From contig DASZFO010000077.1 in NCBI GenBank assembly GCA_035939775.1, positions 1 through 53,752 on the forward strand: a stretch of 53,752 nucleotides of DNA. The letters are read 5' to 3'. The translations under genes were made by a program, and so were the position numbers. The notes beneath the pieces are model-generated. The model did no database searches. It saw only the letters and a program-made list of their open reading frames with translations, and had not been told where the DNA came from. The DNA is from Pirellulales bacterium (GTDB lineage: Bacteria; Planctomycetota; Planctomycetia; Pirellulales; DATAWG01). Below are positions 16,840 through 26,980 of the stretch, piece by piece; position 1 is the first letter of the stretch, and every line of letters starts with the position of its first letter.

Positions 16840-17012
16840 CGACCGGCGCGATCGGCTTTCTGATTATAACATTGTATTGCGATAATTCAATTCGAGGTAT
16901 TTAGGCCGTAGAACCCGCGATCAGTGGCCGCGTTCGCAGGCGATGCGCGCCGCGCATTCCGAACTGCAAGGGATTAATCTCGGTCAGAGATTTGGAATTC
17001 GCACGTCTTCTC

Positions 17013-17447
17013 TCAATTGATTCGAAGCCGTTCATGCGGCATGCCTTCATCAGTCCTTGACCACTCCGCCGGAGAGAACCCATGCGCCTTCCAGCGTTGG
17101 TAGAAGAACTCGGTGATTTCGCACGGCGACTCAAAGGATATGTGAATATCGGAGTCGTTGCAGAAGCGAAACTCGATCGCGAGCGGCGGAATCTTAATGA
17201 AGAGATCTTCCCGCCCGAAATGGCCCATACCAGCAGACTCAACACGATGCACTTCCGCCATAAGATCGGCAAGCGGAATTCTCACCGGCTGCCAATCTGA
17301 AGTGGCGTAATAGTCGCTTCCCCAAAAAGAACCAAAAAGTGTTTCGCGGTACTCGTACCCGAGCTTGCGAAAGTGCTCAACGAAGTACGCAAGCTCGTCA
17401 TACATTTGATCCGTGTCGATTGGGAAGGTCAGTATCTCGCGGTTCAT
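17013..17447 (-). CDS. Hypothetical protein
   Basis: I do not recognise this 144-residue protein. It is acidic and rich in aromatic residues (FGSFWGSDYYATSDWQP), has no signal peptide or membrane helix, and looks like a small mixed alpha/beta cytoplasmic protein. The coding sequence is visibly less GC-rich than the groEL genes beside it. With the toxin-antitoxin pair downstream it may belong to a small acquired patch. An immunity-type protein is conceivable but no motif supports that. Confidence 0.6.
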   Translation of the reverse strand: MNREILTFPIDTDQMYDELAYFVEHFRKLGYEYRETLFGSFWGSDYYATSDWQPVRIPLADLMAEVHRVESAGMGHFGREDLFIKIPPLAIEFRFCNDSDIHISFESPCEITEFFYQRWKAHGFSPAEWSRTDEGMPHERLRIN

Positions 17448-17633
17448 ATGCCATTGAAACCAATTTACGCGATCCAGACGGTCATTAGTTCTGATTATAG
17501 AAACCGATGCTCGGCTCCGAAAGCGACGGTCTTAACCCCGCAATCTTTCCTTACCAGCATCAGCTCGAGGCACCTGGGGAATTCGGCAATCTCTGATTGC
17601 AGCTTTGGTCCCGATGGCCCCAACAATGAAAAC

Positions 17634-17664
17634 GGCCCGCCGATCCGTTATGGATCGGCGGGCC
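17634..17664 (-). terminator. Intrinsic terminator of groEL
   Basis: GGCCCGCCGATCC and its exact complement form a 13-bp stem with a 5-base loop. On the minus strand it is followed by GTTTTCATT. It lies about 60 bases downstream of the groEL stop codon. Confidence 0.85.
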
Positions 17665-17725
17665 ATGAATTCCTTACGAGCCGCCTCCGGTGACTTACGT
17701 CACCGGCTTGTCAGTTGCCACGCTC

Positions 17726-19381
<1,656 letters not shown>

Positions 19382-19448
19382 TCAGTGGATTGTTGTCAGT
19401 AGTTTGTTGTTGCGAGACTCGCGACACGCAAGGCGCTCCCGACTTGGC

Positions 19449-19465
19449 GGCACGCAGAGCGTGCC
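19449..19465. repeat. Hairpin in the groES-groEL spacer
   Basis: GGCACGC-aga-GCGTGCC is a perfect 7-bp-stem palindrome that directly abuts the groES stop codon. It resembles the GGCACAC-tcc-GTGTGCC element at 38503-38519. In the mRNA it could attenuate or stabilise, but a dispersed repeat is the simpler reading. Confidence 0.65.
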
Positions 19466-19804
19466 CTACTCGATGACGGCGAGGATGTCTTCTTCGCGCA
19501 TCAGGAGCAGCTCTTGCTCGCCGATTTTGAATTGCTCGCCGGCGTAGCTGGAAAAGATCACGCGGTTGCCCGGCTTGACTTGCAATGGGTGCCGCTTGCC
19601 GTCGTCGAGCAGCTTCCCGTCGCCGACGCTAACGACGACTCCGCGGGCAGGCTTGTCCTTAGCGGTGTCTGGGAGCACGATGCCACCGGCGGTGCGACCT
19701 TCTGATTCTTCGCGTTCGACCACCACGCGGTCGCCGAGCGGCTGCAGCTTGAGGTTGGACTTCTTGGAATGAGTTTGAGGTTTGCTCTTCGTCGCCGTGG
19801 ACAT
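19466..19804 (-). CDS. groS: Co-chaperonin GroES
   Basis: The 112-residue lid of the GroEL chamber shows the family core LQPLGDRVVVEREESEGRTAGGIVLPDTAKDKPARGVVVSVGDG, followed by VKPGNRVIFSSYAGEQFKIGEQELLLMREEDILAVIE. The mobile loop (about 35-50) is intact. An extra 18-residue Lys/Ser/Thr-rich N-terminal extension precedes the core, longer than the usual 97-residue protein. The start is supported by TGGAGG upstream. It is the first gene of the groES-groEL unit. Confidence 0.96.
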   Translation of the reverse strand: MSTATKSKPQTHSKKSNLKLQPLGDRVVVEREESEGRTAGGIVLPDTAKDKPARGVVVSVGDGKLLDDGKRHPLQVKPGNRVIFSSYAGEQFKIGEQELLLMREEDILAVIE

Positions 19805-20319
19805 GATTGGTTCGCCTCCAGGAGAATTCGTCGTGAGAGATCAGTTTTCGGAATGAATCCGAGCACGGCGGCGGCCGGCAATCGCTCGGATACGCGATTT
19901 AGCCCTCCAGCGGCTGCCAAAGGGCGCACTGGAAGACTTCGCGGCCGGACAGGGAAGCAATCCGCGCGCCAGCGCCGATTGGCGCTCGTAACTTCTTGGA
20001 TCACAAATGATTAAACTGAAACTGGCCATTCGGATTTGAACGCTTCGGGCTGCCGAGACCGCGATTAACCCAGCGTCCTCTGCCATTCTGACAGCCGGCG
20101 AATTCTTCTAGCCTCCTCTTATCAATCCTGCAAAATCCTGTAATCCTGTCGATGATTGTCTTTTTGAGAGGACTGCAGGTTTTAGAGGACTGAGTTGATC
20201 GCGAAAGTTGCGGCCATGGCGGCTCCGCTCAGATCGTGTCGTTCAGGCATCACGTCGGTCGCGGGTGCGATATAATTTGCTTGCAAAGAAAGCATTCGCT
20301 CAAAAAGAAGGCCACGCGC
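19805..20319. other. Divergent intergenic region, groES to acyl-CoA dehydrogenase
   Basis: About 515 bases hold no supportable gene. No CIRCE inverted repeat (TTAGCACTC-N9-GAGTGCTAA) is present before groES, so heat-shock control, if any, works differently. On the minus strand 20023-20100 has a tRNA-like look (a TTCAAAT loop) but its arms do not pair. No clear promoter was assigned. Confidence 0.45.
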
Positions 20320-22266
20320 ATGACCAAGACGTCGTCGGACTCCCAAATCTCAGATCTAAAATCGCAAGTCTCAGATGGCAACGACGGCGCCTCGTTCGCC
20401 GAGACGGCGCTGCGGATGGGGGGCAAGAGCGACGAAGAGGCGCGGCGGACGGGGGCGATCGACAAGGCGGACGAACAGGTCGAGGCCATGTTCGCCGCGC
20501 GGTTTCAGACGACGAGCAGCCCCGTGCATCGGGCCGTCTGGGATCGAGGGCTGCCGGTCGAACTGTTCGTCTCACAGTCGACGACGGCGCCGCCTGAAGT
20601 CGAGCGCGTGATGACGTGTTCGCTCGACGTGGTGCGCCGGCATCGGCAGGCCGGAACGCTGCTGGATGAAAACCGCAAGCTGAGCCAATCGTTGCTCGAT
20701 GATCTGGGGACCGCTGGCTATTGGGGCCTGTTGGTGGACCGCGAGCATGGCGGCTCGGGAGCGCCGTTCGCCGCCTTCGCCCCGTTTCTGACGCGGATGG
20801 CGTTGATCGATCCGACCGTCGCCGGCTTGGCCTCCGTTCATGGTTGCATCGGGGCGGTCGATCCAGTCCGCACGTTTGGCACTCCCGAGCAGAAGGGCCG
20901 CTTCCTGCCGCTGTTGGCCAGCGGCGAGAGCCTCTCGGCCTTCGCTCTCACGGAACCCGGCGCCGGCTCCGATCTCACCGCGCTGCGCACGCGAGCCGAG
21001 CGCGACGGCGACGAGTTCATCGTCAACGGCGAGAAGTTATTCATCACCAACGTGCTGCCCGGCCGGACGATCGGGCTAGTGTGCTTGATCGATGGTCGCC
21101 CGGCTGTGCTGATCGTCGATTTGCCCAAGCAAGAAGACGTGCATTTCCAGCTTCGCCGCTACGGACTTTACGCTCTCAAGCAAGCGCACAACTACGGCAT
21201 CGTATTCAAGGATTTCCGCGTTCCCGCGGCGAATTTGCTCACTCCGCCGCGCGGCGACGGGCTGACGATCGCTTATCACGGGCTGAATCTGGGCCGGGTC
21301 GCGCTCTGCGCCAACGCGGCCGGCACGATGCGGCTAATGATGGCCAGCATGTTGCCCTGGGCAAAGTTCCGCAAAACCTACGGCGAGCCAATCGCCAATC
21401 GAGAACTCGTCCGCCGCCGGCTCGGGCGATTGGCCGGGCTGATCGTGGCCTGCGACGCGCTCGTTGCCTGGTGCGCCGGGCTGATCGATGCGGGCTATCG
21501 CGGCGAGATGGAGTGCATCATCGCCAAGATCTTCGGCAGCGAAGCCCAGATGGAAGCGGCCATCGAGCTGTTCATGAAGACGCACGGAGGCCGGTCGTTC
21601 CTCGTCGGGCACATGTTCGGCGACAACGTACACGAGTATCTCGCCCCGTGCATTTATGAAGGGGAAGGAGAAATGCTCGGGATGGCATTTTTCAAATCGC
21701 TCGTGAAGCATCACGGCACGCGGTTCTTCGAGCCGATCGGCAAGGCGCTCGCCGCGGCGAAGATTAAGAAACCGAATCCGGTCAATCCAGCGCATGCCTG
21801 GGCGCTGCGCGGCGTGATTGGGCCCTATCTGAAATGGCTCGCCGCCGAGCATTTGCGGCGAGCTGTCACGCCGGAATTCCCGCCGATGCCCGCGGCGCTG
21901 AAGGCCCATGCCGAGTTCGCCGCCCGCTTCTTGCAGAAATCGCCGCTGGTGATCGACGGCGTGATGCGGAAGCATCAGCTTGCGTTGGCCGATCGGCAAT
22001 GCCGCATGTCGCACCTATCGCAGCAGATTCAGGACGCGGTGGTGATCCTATGCACAAGCCTTTTCGCGAGCCGGCGCGAAGACGAGCTGGTCCGCAGCGC
22101 GGCCGATTGTCTCTGCCAGGACCTGACTCGCAAACTCACGCATCAAAGCCCGAGCGACCGCTACTTTCGTCAAATCACATCGCTCGGCGAGCAAATTGCC
22201 GACGGCGGATTCAATTCCATCGCCGGATTGCATCCGGATGAAATCTTGATGCCGTACAATGCTTGA
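20320..22266 (+). CDS. Acyl-CoA dehydrogenase (long form)
   Basis: This flavoenzyme introduces the trans-2 double bond into acyl-CoA in fatty-acid beta-oxidation. The N-terminal helical domain (about 100-200), the FAD/substrate motif [21 protein letters not shown] near 206 and GEKLFITN are clear. The C-terminal helical domain includes [41 protein letters not shown]. At 648 residues it is much longer than the 380-residue short forms because it carries an N-terminal extension and a C-terminal helical region of about 150 residues. ATG 20320 has AAGAAGG nine bases upstream. The first 20 residues ([12 protein letters not shown]) translate a low-complexity repeat. Substrate length is not predictable. 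Confidence 0.9.
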   Translation: MTKTSSDSQISDLKSQVSDGNDGASFAETALRMGGKSDEEARRTGAIDKADEQVEAMFAARFQTTSSPVHRAVWDRGLPVELFVSQSTTAPPEVERVMTCSLDVVRRHRQAGTLLDENRKLSQSLLDDLGTAGYWGLLVDREHGGSGAPFAAFAPFLTRMALIDPTVAGLASVHGCIGAVDPVRTFGTPEQKGRFLPLLASGESLSAFALTEPGAGSDLTALRTRAERDGDEFIVNGEKLFITNVLPGRTIGLVCLIDGRPAVLIVDLPKQEDVHFQLRRYGLYALKQAHNYGIVFKDFRVPAANLLTPPRGDGLTIAYHGLNLGRVALCANAAGTMRLMMASMLPWAKFRKTYGEPIANRELVRRRLGRLAGLIVACDALVAWCAGLIDAGYRGEMECIIAKIFGSEAQMEAAIELFMKTHGGRSFLVGHMFGDNVHEYLAPCIYEGEGEMLGMAFFKSLVKHHGTRFFEPIGKALAAAKIKKPNPVNPAHAWALRGVIGPYLKWLAAEHLRRAVTPEFPPMPAALKAHAEFAARFLQKSPLVIDGVMRKHQLALADRQCRMSHLSQQIQDAVVILCTSLFASRREDELVRSAADCLCQDLTRKLTHQSPSDRYFRQITSLGEQIADGGFNSIAGLHPDEILMPYNA

Positions 22267-22341
22267 CGAAGCTCGACTGCCGCATCAATCACGACAAAGA
22301 ACTCGACGGAACCGAGCTTCCATAGCGGCAGTGATTACCAT

Positions 22342-23370
22342 ATGAACCGCGACACCGACTCTCCGACCTCCGACGAGGGCCGTCCCGACGCAAGAGGCGA
22401 GGCGAACTCAAGACCTCCGATCTCCGTGCTCAGCGCCGGAATCCTGGTGGTCGATCATCTCTCGGCGCCGATCGCCCGGCTGCCGCGGGCCGGCGAGCTG
22501 GTGCTTTGCGATCGACTGCCGCTGGCGATCGGCGGTTGCGCGGCGAACGTGGCGATCGATTTGGCGCGAGTCGGCGTGCGCGTGGGGGTGGTCGGCTGCG
22601 TCGGACGCGATCCGTTTGGCCAGTTCTTGATCGATCGGCTCGCGGCCGACGGCATCGAAACCAGCGACGTGCGAATGCTCGAAGGCATCGACACTTCGGG
22701 CACGCTCATCATCAACGTGGCCGGCGAGGACCGCCGCTTCATCCATTCGGCCGGCGCCAATGCCGTGACGCAGGCCAGCCACATTCCGCCGGAGCGCGTG
22801 CGGCAGGCGAAGGTGTTCTACGTCGGGGGCTATCTGCTCATGCCGGCACTCGAGCGGCCGGGAGCGCTCGTCGAACTATTTCGTCGGGCCCGAGCCGTCG
22901 GCGTGAAAACGGTGCTCGACGTGGTCGTGCCCGGTCCCGGCGACCATTGGCCGAAGCTCGAAGCATTGCTGGCTGAGACCGACGTCTTCTTGCCGAATGA
23001 AGACGAGGCGGCTCTGATCACCGCTCTTGCCGATCCGCTCGACCAGGCCGCGCGATTCCGCGACGCGGGGGCCGGCACTGTCGTCATCACGCAAGGCGAA
23101 CGCGGCACGCTGCTAGTGAGCAATGATCGTCGCGTGCGCGCAGGCGCATACCCGACCGAATTCGTCGGCGGCACCGGAGCAGGCGATGCGTTCGACGCCG
23201 GCTACGTCGCCGGACTCTTGGCCGGCGAGGACACAATTGGATGCCTAAAATGGGGTGCGGCGCTGGGGGCCAGTTGCGTGCGCTCAATCAGTGCAACGGA
23301 GAGCGTCTTGACGCGAGAAGAAGCGGTCGCTTTCATGCGCGAACATGAACTCAGAATTGAACCGGTGTAG
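22342..23370 (+). CDS. PfkB/ribokinase-family sugar kinase
   Basis: The 342-residue kinase phosphorylates a sugar or nucleoside with ATP. Seen are the N-terminal family signature GGCAANVAIDLARVGVRVGVVGCVGRDPFG, the PNEDEA motif near 220, and the ATP/anion-hole motif GGTGAGDAFDAGYVAGLL near 275, whose Asp is the catalytic base. The substrate (ribose, fructose, adenosine or another) cannot be told. The first 35 residues are a low-complexity extension with CCGACCTCCGAC-type DNA, so the true start may be near residue 30. The TAG stop lies inside the terminus of a dispersed palindromic element (23367-23467). Confidence 0.88.
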   Translation: MNRDTDSPTSDEGRPDARGEANSRPPISVLSAGILVVDHLSAPIARLPRAGELVLCDRLPLAIGGCAANVAIDLARVGVRVGVVGCVGRDPFGQFLIDRLAADGIETSDVRMLEGIDTSGTLIINVAGEDRRFIHSAGANAVTQASHIPPERVRQAKVFYVGGYLLMPALERPGALVELFRRARAVGVKTVLDVVVPGPGDHWPKLEALLAETDVFLPNEDEAALITALADPLDQAARFRDAGAGTVVITQGERGTLLVSNDRRVRAGAYPTEFVGGTGAGDAFDAGYVAGLLAGEDTIGCLKWGAALGASCVRSISATESVLTREEAVAFMREHELRIEPV

Positions 23371-23467
23371 GGTGCGTCAAGTCCGCGCAGACGCACCGGA
23401 ACCGCCAGCAAGCGCCGCGTTCACGGTGCTGCTCGGTGTGTCTGCGCAGGAGCTTGACGCACCCTAC
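23367..23467. repeat. GTAGGGTGCGTC inverted-repeat element, copy A
   Basis: The element begins GTAGGGTGCGTCAAG and ends with the complement CTTGACGCACCCTAC, with inner GACGCACCGG and CGGTG motifs. It supplies the stop codon of the sugar kinase gene. Other copies are at 33884-33924, 37030-37129, 38833-38939 and 42512-42594. Confidence 0.88.
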
Positions 23468-23494
23468 CTTACTTCGACATTCGTCATTTTCCCG

Positions 23495-24958
23495 CTACCC
23501 CTTGATCACCCCAATCGGCCTCATCCGGGCAACTTTCTTGGCGAGGTTCGCTTTGTGGACGACCTCGACCACCAGATCGACGTTCTTGTAGGCGTCGGGC
23601 TGTTCTTCGGCCAGGCCGCGCCAGCTATGGGCTCGGGCGATGACGCCGCGGGCTTCCAATTCGCGGTCGATCCGCCGCCCTTGGGCATGCTTGACGGCGG
23701 CGGTGCGGCTCATCATTCGGCCGGCGCCATGACAGGCGGTGCCAAACGTTTGCGTCATGCTCCCCTCTTGCCCCACGAGCACCCAACTCGCCCGACCCAT
23801 GTCGCCGGGGATGATCACGGGCTGGCCGATCTGGCGATACTGGGACGGCACTTCCGGATGGCCCGGCGGAAACGCCCGCGTCGCTCCTTTGCGATGGACC
23901 CAGAGCTTGCGGCGATCGCCGCCGATCATATGCTCTTCGAATTTGGCGATGTTGTGAGCCACGTCATAAACGAGGTTCATCTGTAACTCTTGCCAGGTGC
24001 GGCCGAACACCGTCTGAAAACACTCGCGAGCCTGCCACATCAGGAGCTGCCGGTTGCACCAAGCGAAGTTCGCCGCCGCCCGCATCGCTCCTAGATAATC
24101 TTTCCCCTCGGGGCTATCGATCGGAGCGCAAACGAGCTGCCGGTCGGGCAATTCGATGCCGTATTTCTCCGGCACGCGGCGCAACGCGTGCAGCGCGTCG
24201 TCGCACACCTGATATCCCAGCCCGCGCGATCCGGAATGGATCATCACGCAGACCATGCCGAGCGTCAGACCGAATGCGCGAGCGGCCTCGTCGTCGAACA
24301 CCGCCTCGACCACTTGCACTTCGAGAAAATGATTGCCCGATCCGAGCGTGCCGCATTGATCGGCGCCGCGCATCAGCGCGCGATTGCTGACGAGCGTCGG
24401 GTCCGCGCCGTCGAGCCGGCCGCGGGCTTCGGTGTATTCGATGTCGCGCTCGACGGCCAGATTGCGGTCGGCCAGATAGCTCGGCCCCGCCGCCATCAGA
24501 TTGCGAAGTTCCTTGGGATTGAAGCGGTATTTTCCTCCACGGCCGACGCCGGCCGGCACCTGGCGGAACAACTCCTCGACGAGCGTCTTCAACTGCGGCT
24601 TGACGTCGTCGAGCATCAGATTCGAGCGCATCAGGCGCACGCCGCAGTTAATATCGTAGCCGACGCCTCCCGGTGAAATCACGCCCCCTTCCCGCGCATC
24701 GGTCGCGCAAACGCCGCCGATGCAAAACCCATAGCCCCAGTGGATGTCGGGCATGGCTAGGCTGGCGTATTGAATGCCCGGCAGAAACGCGACATTGGCG
24801 ACTTGCTCGGGGGCCTGATCGTTCTTGATCGCGTCGATCAATTCGTCGTCGGCGAAGATCAGACCATCGACGCGCATCCCGGCCTTGTACGACTTGGGAA
24901 TCCGCCAGCAGGTTTCGCTGACGCGCTCAAGCGGACCGCTGTATGCGCCTTTAGCCAT
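23495..24958 (-). CDS. rtcB: RNA-splicing ligase RtcB
   Basis: RtcB joins RNA 2',3'-cyclic-phosphate (3'-phosphate) and 5'-hydroxyl ends using GTP and Mn2+. Family blocks are intact: SPGGVGYDINCGVRLM with the metal-binding cysteine near residue 103, LGSGNHFLEVQ, HSGSRGLGYQ, and CHGAGRMMSRTAA near 404 with the histidine that is guanylylated. I start at ATG 24958 (MAKGAYSGPLER, 487 residues) because the longer frame to 25057 runs through a tandem repeat. It is the last gene after an MDR oxidoreductase and archease, its known activator. Confidence 0.95.
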   Translation of the reverse strand: MAKGAYSGPLERVSETCWRIPKSYKAGMRVDGLIFADDELIDAIKNDQAPEQVANVAFLPGIQYASLAMPDIHWGYGFCIGGVCATDAREGGVISPGGVGYDINCGVRLMRSNLMLDDVKPQLKTLVEELFRQVPAGVGRGGKYRFNPKELRNLMAAGPSYLADRNLAVERDIEYTEARGRLDGADPTLVSNRALMRGADQCGTLGSGNHFLEVQVVEAVFDDEAARAFGLTLGMVCVMIHSGSRGLGYQVCDDALHALRRVPEKYGIELPDRQLVCAPIDSPEGKDYLGAMRAAANFAWCNRQLLMWQARECFQTVFGRTWQELQMNLVYDVAHNIAKFEEHMIGGDRRKLWVHRKGATRAFPPGHPEVPSQYRQIGQPVIIPGDMGRASWVLVGQEGSMTQTFGTACHGAGRMMSRTAAVKHAQGRRIDRELEARGVIARAHSWRGLAEEQPDAYKNVDLVVEVVHKANLAKKVARMRPIGVIKG

Positions 24959-24971
24959 GGAACGGAACTGT

Positions 24972-24999
24972 GAAGTACGAAGTATGAAGTACGAAGTAC
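24972..24999. repeat. Tandem 7-base repeat upstream of rtcB
   Basis: Four consecutive heptamers read GAAGTAC, GAAGTAT, GAAGTAC and GAAGTAC. They lie between the archease stop and the rtcB start, so they fall in the operon's intercistronic leader. Confidence 0.9.
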
Positions 25000-25043
25000 A
25001 AAACTGTTTGGCCGCGACCCGCATGGGAGCGCGACCGAACGAC

Positions 25044-25457
25044 TCAAATATCCACAATCACTTCCGCTAGCCAAGTGCCGTCGGGCTCTTGCGCCACCTT
25101 CAATTCATGATACGTGATCGCCTTCACTTCGTGTTCCGCGTGATGGCGGGCCGGATCGAAAGGTTCACCTCGGGCGGTGGCTTGCACGCTGCTTTCGGCG
25201 ACCCGCACCTGGAATTCTACCAGCACCAGCCGGCGTGTTTCGAAGATAAACAGCAATTCGTTGAGCCAGTCGAAGAGTAGATAATCCAATTCCGCGCCGA
25301 TCACCCCCAGCGAGACCTCTTCGACAGCGCGAACATCTTCCAGGTTCGCGATCATGAGCGAAAACAGCCCTCGCCCGGCCTCGGCAAAGAGTGCATCGAG
25401 ATCAGCAGCCCGAACACGTAAACCCAAATCGGCGGTATGCTCGAAGGTTTCGTACAC
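25044..25457 (-). CDS. Archease (RtcB activator)
   Basis: The 137-residue protein has the archease signature MYETFEHTADLGLRVRA at the start, LLFDWLNELLFIFETRRLVL in the middle and AITYHELKV near the end. The conserved metal-binding acidic residues are at D10 and around E67. Archease promotes RtcB guanylylation and multiple turnover. The gene starts 4 bases after the stop of the MDR oxidoreductase gene and is followed by rtcB, giving direct genomic support for the pairing. Confidence 0.93.
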   Translation of the reverse strand: MYETFEHTADLGLRVRAADLDALFAEAGRGLFSLMIANLEDVRAVEEVSLGVIGAELDYLLFDWLNELLFIFETRRLVLVEFQVRVAESSVQATARGEPFDPARHHAEHEVKAITYHELKVAQEPDGTWLAEVIVDI

Positions 25458-25461
25458 GGGA

Positions 25462-26457
25462 TTACAGCTTCACAACCACGCGGCCGGTGACTTGTCCCTT
25501 CAGGATCGCTTGGATTGGCCCTTCCAATTCGTCGAGACCGACGGTCCGGCTCACGATTCGTTCCAGATCGTTCGGCTTCCAAGGTCCCGCGAGCTTCGAC
25601 CAGAGGGCGATCCGTTTGGCCATGGGATAATAGGACGACTCGATTCCGATCAACTGGATCCCGCGCAGGATGAACGGATAGACGGTCGTCGGCAGATCGG
25701 TCCCCGCCGTCAACCCGCAAGCGGTCACGCAGCCGCCGGGGCGCACCGAGCGCAGCGCGGTCGCCAGGATTCCGCCGCCGACCGTGTCGATCGCGCCGGC
25801 CCAGCGAGGGCTGAGCAGCGGGCGCGGTGAAGTGTCGCTTACCTCTTCGCGCGTCAAGATGCGCTTGGCCCCGAGCCGCGCGAGCAGCTCGCGAGCTGAT
25901 TCCTTGCCGGTGGCGGCCTCGACGTCATGGCCGGCCTTTGCCAAGAGCGCGACGGCCATCGTCCCCACGCCGCCGCTCGCGCCCGTGACGAGGATTGGCC
26001 CGGCCGACGGCCGCACTTCGTGATGCTCGAGCGCCGCGAGGCTCATCCCGGCGGTGAACCCGGCCGTGCCGTAGATCATGCTCTGGCGCGCGGTGAGCCC
26101 GGCGGGAAGCGCAACGAGCCAATCCGCCGGCACTCGGGCCAACTCGGCGTACCCGCCCCAGCGGCCCGCGCCGAAATCGAAGCCAGTCACCAGCACCTTA
26201 TCGCCGGCACGAAATCGCTCCGCGCTGCTTTCGACCACGGTGCCGGCAGCGTCGATCCCTGGCACGTGCGGAAAGCTCTTAGTCACGCCCGGATGGCCGG
26301 TCGCCGAGAGCGCGTCCTTATAGTTGAGCGACGACCACTCGACCCGAATCAGTACGTCGCCCGGCGGCAGGTCGCCGATCGAAAGCGGTTCGATCCCGCG
26401 GCTTACGGCGCCCGCGGCCGATTTTCGTACAACGAGGCAGCGGAAGGTGTCGGTCAT
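25462..26457 (-). CDS. MDR-family oxidoreductase (YhdH/AcuI-like)
   Basis: This 331-residue zinc-independent medium-chain reductase resembles the YhdH/AcuI group. It has SSLNYKDALSATGHPGV near 40, PHVPGIDAAGTVVES, the Rossmann motif VTGASGGVGTMAVALLAKAGH near 150 and GIESSYYPMAKR. AcuI reduces acryloyl-CoA to propionyl-CoA with NADPH; whether this protein uses that substrate is unknown. ATG 26457 (MTDTFRCLVV) fits the family; the in-frame extension to 26523 does not. It is the first gene of the operon with archease and rtcB, whose link to RNA repair is unexplained. Confidence 0.85.
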   Translation of the reverse strand: MTDTFRCLVVRKSAAGAVSRGIEPLSIGDLPPGDVLIRVEWSSLNYKDALSATGHPGVTKSFPHVPGIDAAGTVVESSAERFRAGDKVLVTGFDFGAGRWGGYAELARVPADWLVALPAGLTARQSMIYGTAGFTAGMSLAALEHHEVRPSAGPILVTGASGGVGTMAVALLAKAGHDVEAATGKESARELLARLGAKRILTREEVSDTSPRPLLSPRWAGAIDTVGGGILATALRSVRPGGCVTACGLTAGTDLPTTVYPFILRGIQLIGIESSYYPMAKRIALWSKLAGPWKPNDLERIVSRTVGLDELEGPIQAILKGQVTGRVVVKL

Positions 26458-26649
26458 CGGTCGATAATGGAATTGAAGGGCAAGTGCGACGATTCGGGCC
26501 CAACTCGCGGCAATCGTTGACACCCTAGTGTCGAAACCTATAATTCCGGTGCTGTCAGGATTCTAACCCCCGCCGCCGCCGGATGACACCGGCGTTTGCT
26601 TTCAAGCGAAACGGGGCACCGTTTCTTCGCCAACTAAGAGGAGAACCTC

Positions 26650-26976
26650 ATGGAGAATGTAGTCGAGATCACGGACAACAACTTCCAAGACCAGGTTCTT
26701 GGTTCGAGCGACCCGGTGCTGGTGGATTTTTGGGCCCCCTGGTGCGGTCCTTGCCGGATGCTTGCTCCGTTGGTCGAAGAGTTGGCCGGCGAGAATCGCG
26801 GCTCGATCAAAGTCGGCAAGATCAACATCGACGACAATCCCGGCGCCGCGCAGAACTACGGCGTCAGCAGCATCCCCACGCTGATGATCTTCAAAGGGGG
26901 CGAAGTAGTCGATCGGTTCGTCGGCGTGCAACCCAAGAACCGCTTGCAGCAAGCGATCGACGCCGCGAAGGGGTGA
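26650..26976 (+). CDS. trxA: Thioredoxin
   Basis: The 108-residue protein has the thioredoxin fold and the active site WCGPC at 31-35, with the cis-proline loop [13 protein letters not shown] near 73. It reduces protein disulfides in the cytoplasm and is an electron donor for many reductases; class II ribonucleotide reductases commonly use it. AGAGGAG stands 7 bases before the start. It converges on the secreted transglutaminase gene with only four bases between the stops. Confidence 0.97.
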   Translation: MENVVEITDNNFQDQVLGSSDPVLVDFWAPWCGPCRMLAPLVEELAGENRGSIKVGKINIDDNPGAAQNYGVSSIPTLMIFKGGEVVDRFVGVQPKNRLQQAIDAAKG

Positions 26977-26980
26977 AGCC

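Noticed and set aside
19805-19900. CIRCE heat-shock operator before groES
   Set aside because: No TTAGCACTC/GAGTGCTAA inverted repeat could be found.
20023-20100. tRNA-like sequence on the minus strand
   Set aside because: It has a TTCAAAT loop and GGCAGAGG-like start, but acceptor and T arms do not pair and no anticodon stem fits.
24972-24999. CRISPR-like array
   Set aside because: Seven-base units directly in tandem without spacers; not a CRISPR.
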